DNA from: Polyangiaceae bacterium | Lineage (GTDB): Bacteria; Myxococcota_A; Polyangia; Polyangiales; Polyangiaceae | Length of the DNA: 64,000 nt | Assembly (NCBI GenBank): GCA_019637265.1 | Contig: JAHBVY010000001.1 | Coordinates: 1,736,001 to 1,800,000 of the forward strand | Direction: 5' to 3' | Part shown: positions 20,301 through 35,300 of the stretch, piece after piece | Layout of the letters: each line of letters begins with the position of its first letter | Position numbering within the stretch: the first letter of the stretch is position 1 | Notes under the pieces: model-generated | What the model was told of the DNA's origin: nothing | The model's input: only the letters and a program-made list of their open reading frames with translations | The model's database searches: none | Program-made: the position numbers and the translations under genes

Positions 20301-23300
20301 CGCTCTACGGCGGCAACAAGGTGCGCAAGCTCGAGCTGATCCTGGCGGACGCCACCGAGCGCGGCGCGCGCCAGGTCGTCACCTTCGGCGCCGCCGGGAG
20401 CCACCACGTGTACGCCACCGCGCGCTACGCGCTGACGCTCGGCCTCTCGGTGCGCGCGGTGCTGTTCCCCCAACCCTCGAGCCCAGCCGTCGAGGAGATG
20501 CTGCGCGCCACCCTCGCGAGCGGCGCCGACTGCACGCCGTCCTATGAATTGCCACGCGGAATCAAGTCGATGCTCGACCGGAGGAGCTACTTGATCCCCC
20601 CGGGCGGCTCCTCGCCGCTCGGCGCCCGAGGCTACGTGGAGGCGGGCCTCGAGCTCGGTCGCCAAGTGCGGGCGGGGGAGCTCCCCGAGCCGGACGAGGT
20701 GGTGGTGGCAGTCGGCTCCGGGGGCACCGCGGCGGGCCTGGCGGTGGGGCTGGAGCAGGCGGGCCTCCGCTCGCGGGTGGTGGCGGCGCCCGTCATGCAA
20801 CCCCACCGCATCGCGCAGGTGTTGGTGCGCCTGCTCGCCCGCCTCACGCGGGGCGGTTGGCGTGGGCATCGCCCGGTGGTGATGGATGCAGCGCACACGG
20901 GCAAAGGCTATGGTTGGCCCAGCGCGAGCGCCCAAGAGGCGGTCGAGCTTGGGCGGAAAAATGGCCTCTTGCTGGACCCCACCTACACCGAGAAGGCGTT
21001 CGCCACCGCCGTCGGTCGCCTAGCCCCTGCTCACGAGCAGAGGCACCTCAAGCAACGTGTGCTCTACTGGCATACTCTCTCCTCGTGCGCTCCCCTAGGC
21101 CCTGGGCCTGAGTCCACGCTGCCGCCTCGCTTTCGGCGGCTCCTGACCTCGACCTAGCGTCCCTCTGCCCCGCTCCTCAGCGCCACGCCCACGAGCCCTC
21201 GCATCGATGCCCCCCTCCAACACGTCCAAGGTCCCCGCCGGCACGGTGCTGGCGAGCAAGTACCGGATCACCAAGGAGATCGGCCGCGGGGGTATGGCCG
21301 CCGTCTACGAGGCGGAGCACATCGAGATCGGCAAGCGCGTGGCCGTGAAAATCCTCGCAGCGGAGCTGGTCAACTCGCGCGTGGTGCTCGGTCGGTTCTT
21401 GCGGGAGGCGCGGGCCACCGCGGCGATCCGCAGCCCCTACATCTGCGACGTCTACGACTCGGGCGAATGGGGCGATCGCCCCTTCTTGGTGATGGAGCTG
21501 CTCGAGGGCGAGAGCCTGTACGAGCTGCTCTCGCGCGAGCGACGGCTCTCGGTGGATCAGGCGCTCCGCATCGCCACCCAGACCGCCAAGGGCCTGATGA
21601 AGGCCCACGGCGCGGGCGTCGTGCACCGCGACCTCAAGCCTGAGAACATCTTCATGGCGCTGACCGAGGAGGGCGACACCGTCGCCAAGATCCTCGATTT
21701 CGGCCTCGCGAAGTTCTACGAGCCGGCGAACGAAGGGGGTGAGGCCACGCGGCTCACCCGCGAGGGCGCGCTGTTCGGGACGCCGGCCTACATGGCCCCC
21801 GAGCAAGCGAAGGGCCAGGGGGAGGTCGACCACCGCTGCGATCTGTGGGCGCTCGGCTGCATCGTCTACGAGTGCCTCACGGGCCGCACCGTCTGGAACT
21901 CTGACCAAGGCGTCGCGATGATCCTCGCGCAGATCGCCGGCGCGCCCATCCCTCGCCCCTCACGCCTCCGCCCCGACTTGCCCGGCGGCTTCGACGACTG
22001 GTTCCTCAAGGCGCTCGAGCGCGACGCCAACCGCCGCTTCCAGTCCGCCAAGGAGTTCGCGATCGCGCTCGAGCGAGCGCTGAAGCCTGTCCCCGGCGCG
22101 CTGAAGCGCGCGACGCTCCACAGCGAGGAAGAAGGCCAGGTGGTGGACGCCCTGGTCGATCCGCTGCAGCCCGACTCATGGGACGGGATCGCGGGGCAGC
22201 GTCCGTCGCTGGCCCAACCCTCGAGCGCGACGGGGGAGGAGGCGCTCGCCCCCGTGGTGCCCGAGCCGAAGGTCGCTCCCCCGCCGGCGGCGCGCAGCTC
22301 GGGCTCGGAGAAGGCCGTCGCGGTGCTGCTCTTGGTGACCGCGGTGGCGATCGGCGGCTACGTGTTCTGGCTCTACGTCGTGCACCCGCCGGAGCCCACC
22401 GCCGCCGCGCCGCTCCCCACCAGCTCCACACCGACTGCCCCGAGTGAAACGGCGCCTCAACCCTTGGCGGCGACTCCGACCGAGCCGCTGGAGGCCGCGC
22501 CCTACGCGCTGCAAATCGCGTCCGCCCAGCAGCTGCTGAACAGCGACAAGCACGCCGAGTCCCTCGCCATGTTCCGCGAGGCGTTCAACGCGGGCGGCAC
22601 CCGCGTCGCGCGTGGGCTCTTGAATCAAGCGGGCACCGCGCTGCGCCCCGAGAAAGGGCGCTGTCGCCTCACCGGCCTCAGCCGCCCTCGCCCCTACGAC
22701 AACACCGCCCGCCCCTCACGCACCACGGCCGCGGTGTCGGACACCGGCACGCTGTTCGTGTGGGTGGACAACCACGAGGACTCGCGCCGGCGCCAGGCGT
22801 TCGGGGTGCTCTTGGACGGCGCCTTGCGGCGCGTCACCCCAGCGCGCGGGCTCACCCCGGAGGCGGAGAGCGCGGGCCAGCCTCAGCTGATCCCCGCCGG
22901 GGACCGCCTCGCGCTGCTCTACTCGGACAGTCAGGGGAAAGATCCAGGCATCTACGCGCGCCTCGTCGAGCGTGATGGCCGCATCGCAGGCCCCGCGCGC
23001 CGCATCTCCAAGCCGACGCAGGGGGAGGTCTCCTCGAGCCTGGCGCGGCTCGCGGACGGCACGTTCTGGGCCGTGTGGCAGGAGAACGAGCAGGGCGATT
23101 TGATCGCGCGCCACCTGGACGCCGAGCTGAAGCCGCTGGCAGAGGCCGTCCAGCTCACCCGCTTCGGGCGCACCGATCAGAGCGCGCGGCGCCCGGCGCT
23201 CGACGTCGCGCATGGGCGCCTGCACATCGCCTTCGAGCTCGGCAAGCCACGCATGAGCTCGATCAACGTCCTGACCATCGCCCTCGACGACCCGCAGCTG

Positions 23301-26300
23301 AAGCGCGGCGTCGAAGGCGCCGAGAAGGACGTGAAGCACGTGGGCACCCTGCACCGCGCCAGCGCCCAAGAGGGCCGTCACGCCGAGCCGCGCATCGCCT
23401 GCACGGAGGGTGGCTGTTACGTGGTGTGGGACGACGAGAAGGCGGGTGCGATGGCCGCCTACTACGCGAGCTCGTCGAGCGAGCCGATCTGGCGCCGAGA
23501 GATCGCGGCGCTCGGGAACCGCCCCTCCGCCATCTCGAATGGAAAAGAGATCGCGGTCGCGTGGTTCGAGCTGAAGAACAAGCGCGTGATGTTCGCGCGC
23601 ATCACCCCCGACGGCATCGAAGAGCCGAGCGTGATTGGCCGCATGAGCGCCTTCCAGCCCTACCCCGATTTGGTCGCGACGCCTGACGCTTGGTTCGTCG
23701 CCTGGCGTGACTTCGAGGCGGGCAAGCTGGAGGGCTACCTGGTGCGGGTCGTGTGCAGTGAGGCCCCGTGACGAGTCAGATGCTGACCATCCCCTCGCGC
23801 ACCAGCATCCGCGGCGCGCCGGTGGAGGGGCTCCGCACCTTACTCTGTCCCATCGAGCCCGCGGATGGCCCCGACCTCTGGACGGCGGTGGATGGCTCAC
23901 GCTGGCACCTCGAGCGCTGGCTGCCGTGGGTGCCGTTCAACAACTCCCCGGAGGCGAGTCAGCGCTACGCCGAGGTGTGCGCGCAAGACTGGGACGCAGG
24001 GCGCGCGGTGCGGCTCGCCATCCGCAGCAAGGCCACGCGTGAGCTGCTCGGCGTGGTGGGCCTCGACGCCATCGTCCACCTCCACCGCTCGTGCGAGCTC
24101 GGGTACTGGCTCCGGCGCGACGTCACGGGGCAAGGCCTGATGACGGAGGCCGCGGCTGCTTGCCTGCGCTTCGCCTTCGAGACGCTCGGCGCCCACCGAG
24201 TGCGCTGCGCCGCCGCCACGGAGAACTACGCGAGCCTGCGCGTCATCATGCGCCTCGGCTTCTGCTTCGAGGGCATCGCGCGTCAGGCGGAGAACATCAG
24301 CGGGCGCTGGATCGATCACGCGGTGTTCGCCAAGCTGGCGACCGACGACCGAGCGCCACGAGGTGCGTCATGAGCGCTCGTTGTTGGGCACGCAGAGCGC
24401 TAGGGCCTGACCCGCGGCTCGAGGGTTTGGGGGTTCACTCCCTCCTGGTGCCCCACGTGAGCCTCCGGGGGACGCTGTTTTCGCCATGGGTGGCGCTGTG
24501 GTCACGGTCCTCGACCTCACGACAGGATCCACGCGTCTTTGAAGAACGCCTCCAGTCTCCAAGCGGCGTTGAAGAGCCGGTTGGACGGCACCGCGCCGAG
24601 GGCCCACGCGCGCACCCGCTGCACGCCCGCGCGAGCTCGAAGCGCACGTCGCCGCGGCGCGGCGCGGGCTCGACGTCGCCGCTTGTTGGACAGGCGAGCA
24701 GACTACCTGGCGCGCGCGCTGAAGTGAGGCCGGCGTGAGCGCGGGAGGGGGAGCGCGAGGGAGCAGCGCGCCGCTGTTTCCACGTTGGTTATGGGCGCTG
24801 TTCGGGATAGCGGTCGTCGGCTGGCTCATCATGCAGCTGCGCTCGGCGCTCACCCCGGTGTTCTTCGCGGTGATGGTCGCCTACGTGCTGGACCCCTTGG
24901 CGGACCGCATGGAGAAGCGCAAGATCCCGCGCAGCGCCGCGGTGGCCATCTTGCTCGTGGGTGGCCTCCTGATCGGCGTGCTGGTCGCGCTCCTGGTCGT
25001 GCCCGCGGTGATCCGTGAGATCGCCGCCTTCGTCGCCGAGCTGCCCGATCAGCTGACGGCGCTCGTCGCCCGCACCGAGCCGTGGCTGCTCTCCCACGGC
25101 ATCACGCCCCCGCACTCGGTCAAGGACGCGCTGAGCCAGGTCGGGATGAACGCCCAGGGGCTCGCCGGGAAGGTGGCCGCGCCGACCGGCGCCGCCCTGC
25201 TCGCGATCTGGGGCGGCACCACGAGCGCCATCGGCCTGATCGCCAACCTGGTGATCGTCCCGGTGTTCGCCTTCTACCTGCTCTACGACTGGGATCGCAT
25301 CGTGGCCGGCGTGCGCGACTTGATCCCGTGGCGAGTGAGGCCGCAGGTGGTGGACATCGCCCGGGAGATTGACGACCTGCTCGGCGAGTTCGTGCGCGGG
25401 CAGCTCTTGGTGATGGGGCTGCTCACCCTGATGTACGGCGTGGCTTACTCGCTCATCGGCGTGCGCCTCGCGATCCCGATCGCGATCGTCGCCGGCATCA
25501 TCGCCTTCATCCCCTACGTGGGCGGCGCGGTGGCCCTGGGCCTGGCGCTGCTCATGTGCCTGCTCGCTGGGGCGCCGCTCTCGCAGTACCTGCTCGTCAT
25601 CGGGGCTTACACCGTGATCCAGATCCTCGAGGGCTTCGTCATCACCCCGCGGATCATGGAGGACAAGCTGGGGCTCGGCGCCGTGTGGGTGCTGCTCGCC
25701 TTGATGGTCTTCGGGGAGCTGTTCGGGTTCCTCGGGGTGCTCCTGGCGCTCCCCTTGGCCGCGGTGTGCAAGGTGCTGACGCTGCGCGCCGTGAGCTACT
25801 ACCGCGCCACGCCGCTGTTCTTGGTGGGTGCCCCTGACGACGAAGCGGGCAGTGTACCTGACGATGCACCGCCAACACCAGACGACGCTGAAGTGAGCAG
25901 CGCAGCTGACGATGTAGCGCGCGATGGTGGGTCGCCTCCTCACCCGTCAGATAAGGTGACGGACAGCACAGCTGACGGTGTACCCGACGGCGCGCCAGCC
26001 TCGGAGGGCCACGCCAAACCCCCAAACCCCGATCGTGATGATGCCGAAGGGGGCGCCTGAAGAGACCCTCAGGGGTAGCCGTGTGAGCGGTGAAGCGCGC
26101 GTCAGCGTGGTGCCCCCGAGCAAGAGCTACGCGCCACGCTCACCGCGCGCCAAGCGTGTGCCGCTGTCACCGTTCGTTCCGCTGCTCGTGTGGCTGCTGA
26201 GCAGCCTGGTCGCCGCGCTGATCGTCATCGTCGGGGTGCGTGACCTGCGGCGTCAGAGCGACGAGGCCGCCAGCCTGCGCGCCCAGGTGTTGAGTGAGGC

Positions 26301-29300
26301 GCTCGCGGCGCGGGTGCGCGCCACCAGCTTGGAAGATCGCCACCAGGTGCTCGAGCGCGCCGCCCGGCGCTCCGGCGCCGAGCTGCTCCTGGTGAACCAA
26401 GACGGCGCCATCGCCGTGGACAGCAGCCTCTCCCCCCCGAACACCGGCGAGATCGTCGCGCTGCTCGTGCGCGGGCGCGGCGAGACGGTGACCGAGCTCG
26501 GCCGCGTGCGGTTCCAAGCCACGCCGCTCGGGGAGCCCCTGGCCCACCTCACGCTGCTGAGCTTCGTCAGCGCACCCGAGACGCCCGCCGCCATCCCCAG
26601 CCTGGTGAACTCCGTCACCTTCCTCACCTTGGTGCTGGTGGGCTTGGCGGTGGTGGTGGGCTACTCCCTGGCCCGCGACGTGATCGAGGACGTGCGCTTC
26701 GTCCGCGAGCGCGTGAGCGAGATGGCCGAGCACCGCACCGAGCCGAGCGGCCGCTTGGTGCCGGTGCGCAGCGTGGATCAGGTGGGCGCGCTGACGCACT
26801 CGTTCAACCAGCTGGTGCAGCGCTTCGCCGCCGCCGAGCGCGCCTACCGGGAAGATCTGCGCACGGCGGACGTCCACGATCGCGATCGCAGCGCTTTCCT
26901 CGCGGCGCTGAGCCACGAGCTTCGCACGCCGCTCAACGCGGTGCGCGGCTTCACCGATCTGCTCCTGAGTGAGGTGGAGGGCCCGCTCTCGACCGAAGCG
27001 CGCGAGAACCTGGAGGTGGTGCGCCAGAGCAGCGACCACCTCCTGGCGCTGATCAACGACATCTTGGACTTGTCCGCGATGGAGTCGGGCGAGCTCAGCC
27101 TGACCGTCAGTGAAATAGACCTATGGGAGGTGGCGCGCGGGGTCGTGGCGGAGGCGCGCGGCGCCGCGATGAATCGGCCGCTGGTGGTGCAGCTCACCGG
27201 AGGCCCGGCGAAGGTCCACGCCGACGAGCGGCGGGTACGGCAGATCCTCGGCAACCTCGTGAGCAACGCGGTGAAGTTCACGCGCGAAGGCTCGGTGATC
27301 GTCTCGGTGCAGGAGACGACGAGCGGCGCTTCAGTCAGTGTCACTGACACAGGGCCCGGCATCGCCCGGGACATGCAGGCGGCCATCTTCGAGGAGTTCC
27401 AGCAAGCCGGGGACGTCCACGCGCGGCGCGCCGGCACGGGCCTGGGCCTCGCCATCGCGCGGCGACTGGCGCGCATGCACGGTGGCCGCGTCGAGCTCGA
27501 GAGCGAGCTCGGCAAAGGCTCGCGCTTCACCGTGCACCTGCCGAGCGTCGCCGAGGAGCCCATCCCCACGTCGTCGCGCCATTCGCAAGAGCACGCCGCC
27601 GCGAGCACCCGGGGGCGACCATGACCGCCGCCGCGAGCCGGATGACCCGGCGCGTGCTCGTGTGGCAGGCGCTGTTCAGCCTGGGCGTGACCGCGCTCCT
27701 CAGCCTGGCCGCGTCCGACCTGCTGCTGCTCGGCCACGCCGTCGTCCCCAAAGCCACGCGCAGCATCGCGCTGTTGGGCCTCCTGGGCGGGGGCCTCGCC
27801 CTGCTTCGCACCTGGATAGGCCTCCGGCGCCACCGCTTCGTGCTCCGCGCCCTGGCCCTCGGATCACGCGCCATCGAGCCGCACGAGCTCGCGGATCTGC
27901 TGAAGGCGCCGCTCCGCGCCACCCTGCGCTGGGCGGCGCCGCACCTGGTGTGCTTCGCCGCGCTGGCGACGAACCTCAGGCCAGCGCTGCTCGATCGCAC
28001 GACGGGCATCAGCCTGAGCCTGCTCTGCGCGGTCATCACCGCCGCGGCGTCGCTGCCGCTCTTGGTGCTGATCCGCGCGGCGCTCTTGCCCGCCATCGAG
28101 TCCGCGCCGCCGGACGTGATGGCCGAGGTGGTGGAAGAGGCGCAGCACCTGGGTCGCGTTCGACCGGTGCCGCGGCGATTGATCGCCGCGGTGGCGACGC
28201 CCGTCTTGTTCGTCGCGCTCGGCTCGGCGCTGATCGCCGGCAGTCACCTGCGCCAGAGCGACGAGCAGAGCCGCGAGGAGACCGCGCGCGCCATGGCCCG
28301 CGCCGCCCTGGAGCCGGAGCCGGGGCTGGTGCGCGGCGCTGGGCTCACGGAGGCGATCGAAGCGGGCCAGCGGGCTGAGTTTCGGGCACGCGTGAGCGAC
28401 GAGCGGGACAACTACCGGGTGCAGCGGGTCGGGGACGGCGTGGTCCAGCTGACCGCGCCGCTCGATAGCGGTTCCGCGCGGATCTACTTCGAGGCCAGCA
28501 CGTTGCCCGTGGTCTCCCTCAGCGCGCTGCTGATCAGCCTGGCGGCGGCGCTCGGCGCGGCGGCAGCGGGCGCGCTGCTCGGCCGTGAGCTGCTGCGCGA
28601 TCTCAGCCTGGCGACCGACGGCCTCCGCGGGCTCGGCACCGAGGCCCTACGGAGCACCCCCGAGCTCGGCCCGGCGCGCTTCAATCAGGTAGCTGAGCTG
28701 ACTTCAGCCATCTCGCAGCTCACCGAGCGCTTCCATGAGTTCGCGCGCGCTCAGGAGCGCGCCATCGACGCGCGTGAGGCGGCGCGGCGCATGCGCGGCC
28801 TGTTCTTCGCCAGCGTGAGCCACGATCTGAAGAGCCCCCTCAACGCCATCCTGGGCTTCACCGAGCTGGTGCGTCAGGAGCCGCTCACGAGCGGTCAGCT
28901 GGAGAGCCTCGAGCTGATCGATCGCCGCGGCCGTGAGCTGCTCGCCCTGATCGAGACCATCCTCGACGCCGCGCGGGTGGAGGCGCGCCAGCTGTCACTC
29001 GTGGAAGCGGACGTCCCCCTCGGCGAGCTGATCGAGTCCGCCCGGGTGAAGGCGCTGGACCTCGGCGCCGATCACCAAGCGCCCATCGAGATCCACGTGG
29101 ACGAGCCCGCGCGGCGCCTCTCGGTGGACCCCGTGCGAGCGGCGCGCGCCCTGGCGACGCTGATCGGCCACGCGGTGCGCACGCGAGACGCGTCGGAGCC
29201 GGTGCGCGTGGTCGCGCGGAGCTCCCCCACGCGGATCTGCGTCGACATCTACGTCCCGAACGCGCAGGCCACCGCGGCGGGGCTCGAGGCGCTGCTCGAC

Positions 29301-32300
29301 CCGTCGCGCGCCGGCGCCACGCGCCAACACCGGGGCCTGGCCCTGGGCCTCGGGCTCGTCCGCTCGGTGATCCGGCTGCACGGCGGCAGCGTGCGCGCGC
29401 TCACCTCCCCGCGCGGCCACCCGAGGATCCGGGTGCTGCTGCGCGCCGCGGACGCCCCCGCGGCGTGATGCCGCGTAGAGCGGCGATCAGTTCGCCGCCG
29501 GCCGGACCAGGGAAACCGTCCCCATGCGGAGCGAGGGCCCGGTTCCCCTGGTCCTCTGCCTAACGCTGCTTCCCTTCGCGCCGCTCTAGTTGTCGGATTT
29601 GAGGACGACCCACGGTAAACCGTTGGTCGTCCTAGGCGCCCGGTCGAAATAATCAGGCCTTCGGTCATCGAGGCGCCGTTTATTTCACCCAAGCGCCTTA
29701 GCAGGCGGGCCCGAGATTGGCAGGATGTGGGCCCATGACCTCCCCTGCCCTTCGGCTCGCCTTTGGACTCCTGTCGCTCTCGGCTTGGCTCGCCTGCACG
29801 GCGCCGGCGCTCGGCGCCGCCTCGGACGCGGAGGTGAGCGAGCTACGGCGGGTCGCCACCTCGGACCTGAAGCAGGGCGACCCGCTCAAGGCGGAGTCTC
29901 GGCTCAAGACCGCCATCGCCACCTGTAGGAGCGGTGACTGTAGCCCCCACGAAGAAGCCGCGGTGTGGGGCACGCTGGGTATCGTGTACGCCAGCTCGCT
30001 CGACGACCAGGAGAGCGCGAGCGCAGCGTTCCAAGAGATGTTGCGCCTGCATCCAGACAGTAAGCCTGACAAGTCGCTGACCGACGGCGCGGTGACGCGC
30101 GCCTTCGAGGCCGCGCTCCAAGCGCGCGAGGAAGAGGCCGCGCGACGGCGCGAGCAGGAAGCGGCGCGCCGGAAGCGGGTGGAGGAGGCCCAAGCGGCGC
30201 GCATCGCGGAGCACCAAGCGCGCCTGAAAGATCTACGCCGGCAGCGATTGAAGCAAGAGGAGCTGCGCCGCGAGGAGGAGCGCCTGGAGCAAGAGCAGAT
30301 CCGCGCGGAGCAAGCGGCGCTGGAGGAAGAAGAGCGCCAGCTCCGCTGCGACGTGGAGGCGCCGCTTTTGCTGCCGGACGCTGGCTGGGTGGAGCAGGCG
30401 CTGAGCTACCCCGTGCCCCTCTTCATCCCGGCGCCGGAGCTCACGTCAGAGACGATGACGGTTGGCGAGGTGAAGGTGGAGTACCGCGCGCCAGGCGAAG
30501 CGCCCCGCACGCTCCAGCTGAAGCCCATGTCCGGCGGCTACGGCGCGCTGCTCCCCTGTGAGGCCTCGAAGCGCGCTGGCGAGCTCACCTACGTCATCTC
30601 CGTTTACAACGGCTGCGGGAACCTCATCGGCAGCGCGGGCACCGAAGGCGCGCCGCGGCGCGTGGAGCTGAAGAGCGCGGTGGACTTCAAGCAGCCGCAC
30701 CTGCCGGGTGAGCTGCCACCCAAGTCTTGCGTCAAGGGCGAGCCCATCCTCACCTGCGAGTTCGACGACGACTGCCCCGGTGTGGGCGGGCGCTGTGATG
30801 AAGGGGTGTGCATCAACGACCCGCCGAAGATAACGCAAGCGGTGCGCGCCTCCGTCCGCCGGAGCCGCCTGAGCCTCAGCGCCTCGCTCGACGTCGCGCC
30901 CATCTCCTCGGACGCCGCTTGCGCGACGAGCTCGGTGGACGAAGGTCAGTATTCCTGCTTCGTGGATGGTGAGGCGGAGCTCGACGCCGATCCGCTCGCG
31001 CCAGGCTCGTTCAACTCGGCGGGCCTCGGCGCGCTGCGCGTCAGCCTGGGTTACGATCACGTGCTGGGTGATCGCTGGACCCTCGGCGCGCGCGGGGGTG
31101 TCACCTTGCTGGGGCACCCCTCACGCAGCGACGGCAAGCGCGTGCTGCCCTTCCACCTGGACGCTCGCTTCGCTGCCTACCTCGGTGAGGCGCCGTTCGC
31201 GCGCCAGCGAGTCCGCGCGCTGATCTTCTTGAACGGGGGGCTCGCGGAGTCCGCTGGGCGCATCGATGGCGTCACCGTGCGGAGCCGCACCCTCGGCGAA
31301 AGGGACGTCTCCGTGTGGCAAAAAGGCGGCAGCCTGTTCGCAGGTGGCGGCGTGGGGCTCGAACTGCCCATCGCCGGCCACGGTGGGATAAGCCTCGATC
31401 TCTCGGCGCGGCGCTACTTCATCAAGCCGCTCACCGCCTTCGGGCCCACCCTGGGCTACGTTCATAGCCTGTGAGCCGAGCCGCGTGCGCCGTCAGCCTG
31501 ATCGGGTGGCTCAGCCTCTCTCTCTTGGGTGAGGCGCGCGCGGAGGAGCCGCCCACGGCCGAGACGGCGCCAGCCGATGACGCGCCGGGCGAGCCACGCG
31601 GTGACACGCCAAACCCCCAAAACCCGGGCATCGACGAGAAGACACCACCGCGAGCGGTGAGCGGCGTCGCGCGGCGTGGGCGCGAGCGGGGCGACGCGGT
31701 GCGGGAGGTGCTCGACTCGATCCTGTGGCACCCACGCCAGGCGGTGGAGCTCCTGTTCTTCGCGTCAGCGCACACCGCGGGCCTGATCGACGACGAGCAG
31801 GTGATCCCACGGGTGGAGGACACGCTGAACCCGCCGCACGGCGAGCTCCGCGTGTTCCCCACTTTATTCGTGGAAACAGCGGGTGACCTCAGCCTCGGCA
31901 TGCGCGTCCTCGCGCGCGATCGCGGCTTCGGCAGCACGGTGCGCGTGGGCGCGGGGGGGCCACGCGATCTGGTCGCGGAGTCTCGCTTGCGCGCCACCTT
32001 GCCGGCGCCGAGGCCGCTCGTGCTGGGCCTGGAGATGCTGCACGACGTGCGTGGCTCGAGGGGATTTTTGGGGGTTGGACAGCGCCCGGAGGACGACCCA
32101 CGGAGCCATCTCCGCGCCGACGCCAGTGAGCGAGTGGGGCGTTATCAAGAGGTGCGCGAGCGCTTCATCATGAGCCTCGGCACGCGACCGCTCAGCGACG
32201 TGGAGCTGTTCATCTCGTCGAGCCTCACGCGGCGGCATCAGCGCGACACGGTGGGCGCTGGTCAGGAGGCCTTCTCACGCGTGTTCGACGTGGACGCACT

Positions 32301-35300
32301 CCCGGGCGGCCTGGCCGCGCGCACCGTCGTCTACCAGGAGGCCGCGCTGCGCATCGACACCCGCGCCACGCGCAGCGGCGCGAGCCCCGGGTTCCAGCTG
32401 GAGACCTACGCAGGGCACGCGCTCACGCTCCGCCCCGAGGACGTCACCTTCATCCGCACCGGGGGGCGCATCGCGGGCTACTTCGAGGTCTACAAGCGCT
32501 CGAACGTGATCTCCCCGCGCCTGGTGCTCGACGGCATGACGCCGGTCACGGGGAGCATCCCCTGGAACGAGCTCACGCGGCAGCCTGATTTTCGCGGCAA
32601 CGACAACCGCCGCGACATCACCTCCCTGGTCGCCTCGCTCGACTACCGCTGGACGGTCATGCGCTACCTCGCCGCCCGCCTGTTCGTCGACGCCGCCAAG
32701 GTGTCCCCCGACTTGCCGAAGCTCACCGAGGGAGCGCCACGCTACGCCGGCGGGCTCGGCTTCGACGTCTTCACCCGCACCGGCAGCCTCGGCTCACTCA
32801 CCACCGTCGTCAGCCCCGAGGGCTACAACATCACGCTGAACCTCGGCGTAGGAGCCGGCTTTGGCGATCGCCAGCACCGCGACTGAGGGCCTCCGTGTCC
32901 ACTCGAGTCAGCTTTGATTTCTTCATTCTCCTATTTGTCAGCTAGCGTGACTTGATCGTGATGGTCAGTATCAAGAACTGGATGGTGGCGTTCGGCGCGT
33001 TCGGTCTGATGGGCTGCAGCGCTCACCTGCCGACGCGCTTCGCCGACGCCCCGCCCGCCCAGCGGGTCGCTGACGACGCGCCCATCCCCATCCCGGCGCA
33101 CCTCGAGCCGCTCGAGCCGGTGCGCTGGTCGGACGTGTACCTGAGGCGGCCGCTGGTGCTGGCGCTCAGCCCGGTGCGCTCACCGCGCGCGGGCGACGTG
33201 AACGCTTGGGACGAGGTGCCCCACTCGAGCTGGTTCCAGCCGCTCGACGAGGCGGCGCTCGAGGAGGCCTGGCTCGGGAGTGGACCGCCCGTGCCGCCGC
33301 TCCGCCTGATCCGGGGGCGGCCGCGCGCGAGCCACCAGGGGCTCCGCGCGATCGACGCGCGCGGCGTCGGCTACGAGCTCGAGGTCGATCCTCGAGGGGT
33401 CCCCAACAGCGTCACCGCGGCGGGTCCGATCGCCGCGCGCCTGGTGCGCGCCTTGGGCTACCTCACCCCGCCGGCGCACCGCGTCGCGCTCAGCCGAGAC
33501 GACTTCGAGCCGGACGCGCGCCTCGAGCGTCTGTTCGCGCCCGGTGTCGACCGGCGCATCGCCCTCGCCACCGAGTGGCCATCGGGAGTCGACGTGGGGC
33601 TCACCCCACCGCGCGGGATGCGCCCGGATGATCCCAACGATCAGATCGCGCATGAGCACCGACGCACCCTCCGCGCCTTGGTCGCGATCGCGAGTTGGCT
33701 CGACATCCCGAGCATGGGCGCGCAGTCCACCCGCGACGTCTACGTCGGCGCAGCACCGAGCGGCCACTTGCGTCACTTCGTGGTGCACCTCTCGGAGGGC
33801 CTCGGCGCAGGACGGCTCACCCACGGGGCGCCGCTGGAGACGGCGGCCGGGCTCATCACCACCTCGCCCTGGCGGAGCCTCGTCACCCTGGGGCTGAGCG
33901 GCCGTGATCGCCCTCCGCAGAGCGGCGATCTCACGCTGCTGAGCGCCTCCCCGCAGGTGCGCGGCTTCGTCACCAGCACGCCTTACGAACCCTTCGACGA
34001 GCTGCTACCAGCCGACGTCTACTGGGCCCTCAAGCGCATCGCAGCGCTCTCGCCACGAACGCTCACCGCCGCTATGGCAGCGGGGGGTGGGGATGAAGTG
34101 GAGCAGCGGCGCTTGGCGGCGGCGCTGCGCGACCGCGCGGAGCAGCTGCTCGCGGTGAGCCTCACCCTGATCAGCCCCATCGAGTACGAGGCGCTGCTCG
34201 GCGATCAGCTCATCATCCATGACTTCGCGGCGTATCGCTTCGGGCAGCCCCCGGTGCCAATCGAGGTGCGCCTGTACGATGGGAGCGGGCGGGAGCTCAG
34301 CCGCGGCACCCTGAGCGCCGCGCCGCGCTCCGCCCTCACCATCCCGCGCCCGATCGGCGTCGGCTACTTGGTCGTGGAGCTCCGCTCCAAGCGCCAACCG
34401 CCGCCGCGCCCCACTGAGCTGCACATCCAGCTCACCCCATCACCGCGCTTGGTCGGCATCTTGCGCTGAGCACCCGATCGCGCCGCGCCCCACATCGTCA
34501 GCTAACCTGTTGGTAAGCGACTAGCGCTCGATCACGATGAACGTCCCGCGGCCGTTGGCCGCTCCGGCCAGCGCGCCGTTCCAATCTTCAGGGACGTGCG
34601 GCGCGGTGAACTCGAACAGCCGCTTCCCGTCGCGCGGCGACACGTTCACGCAACCCGCGCTCATCCCCTGACCAAAGCGGTCATGCCAATAGGCCACGTG
34701 GATCGCGAAGGGCGCGTCGAAATACTGGGTGTACGGCACGTCCGCGATCCAAAAGCTCCTGTCTTCGCCGAACTCAGGGCTCATGGTGGCCGCGCGGTGC
34801 TTGTAGGTGACGCGGTAAATGCCCATCGGCGTGGTGCTGTGCTTCACCGGATCGCGGCCGCGCACCGGCACGCCGCCCACGCCAGGGCTCTGCAGCGTCG
34901 CGAACACCGGGCGCTCTCCCTCATAGGCGACCAGCGTGCCCCGCGTGAGGCTGATCCAAATCCACTTGTCTGCGCCGGTGATCCCCCACGGGAGCTTCTC
35001 ACGGCGATCCACCCGCGTCACCTCCGCTTCATCCACCCACCATGGCTCCCCCGAAGGCGCGCGCTCCAGGGTGCGCAAGAGCCGGCGGCCTCCGATCGGC
35101 TCGGCGCTGGCGCTGGGATCGAGCCGCACGTGGCCGAGCCGCGGGAAGCCTCCATCGCGCGTCGCCTCGAGCGCCCCCGCGCTCCCGCTCACTCGGTAGC
35201 GTGCGGCGCCCTCCTGACGAAACCAACCGAGCGGCAGCGAGCGCTCGCCGCCGAGCTCCACGCCCTCGAAGCTCACCTCTCGAAACGGCCGCGTGCGATC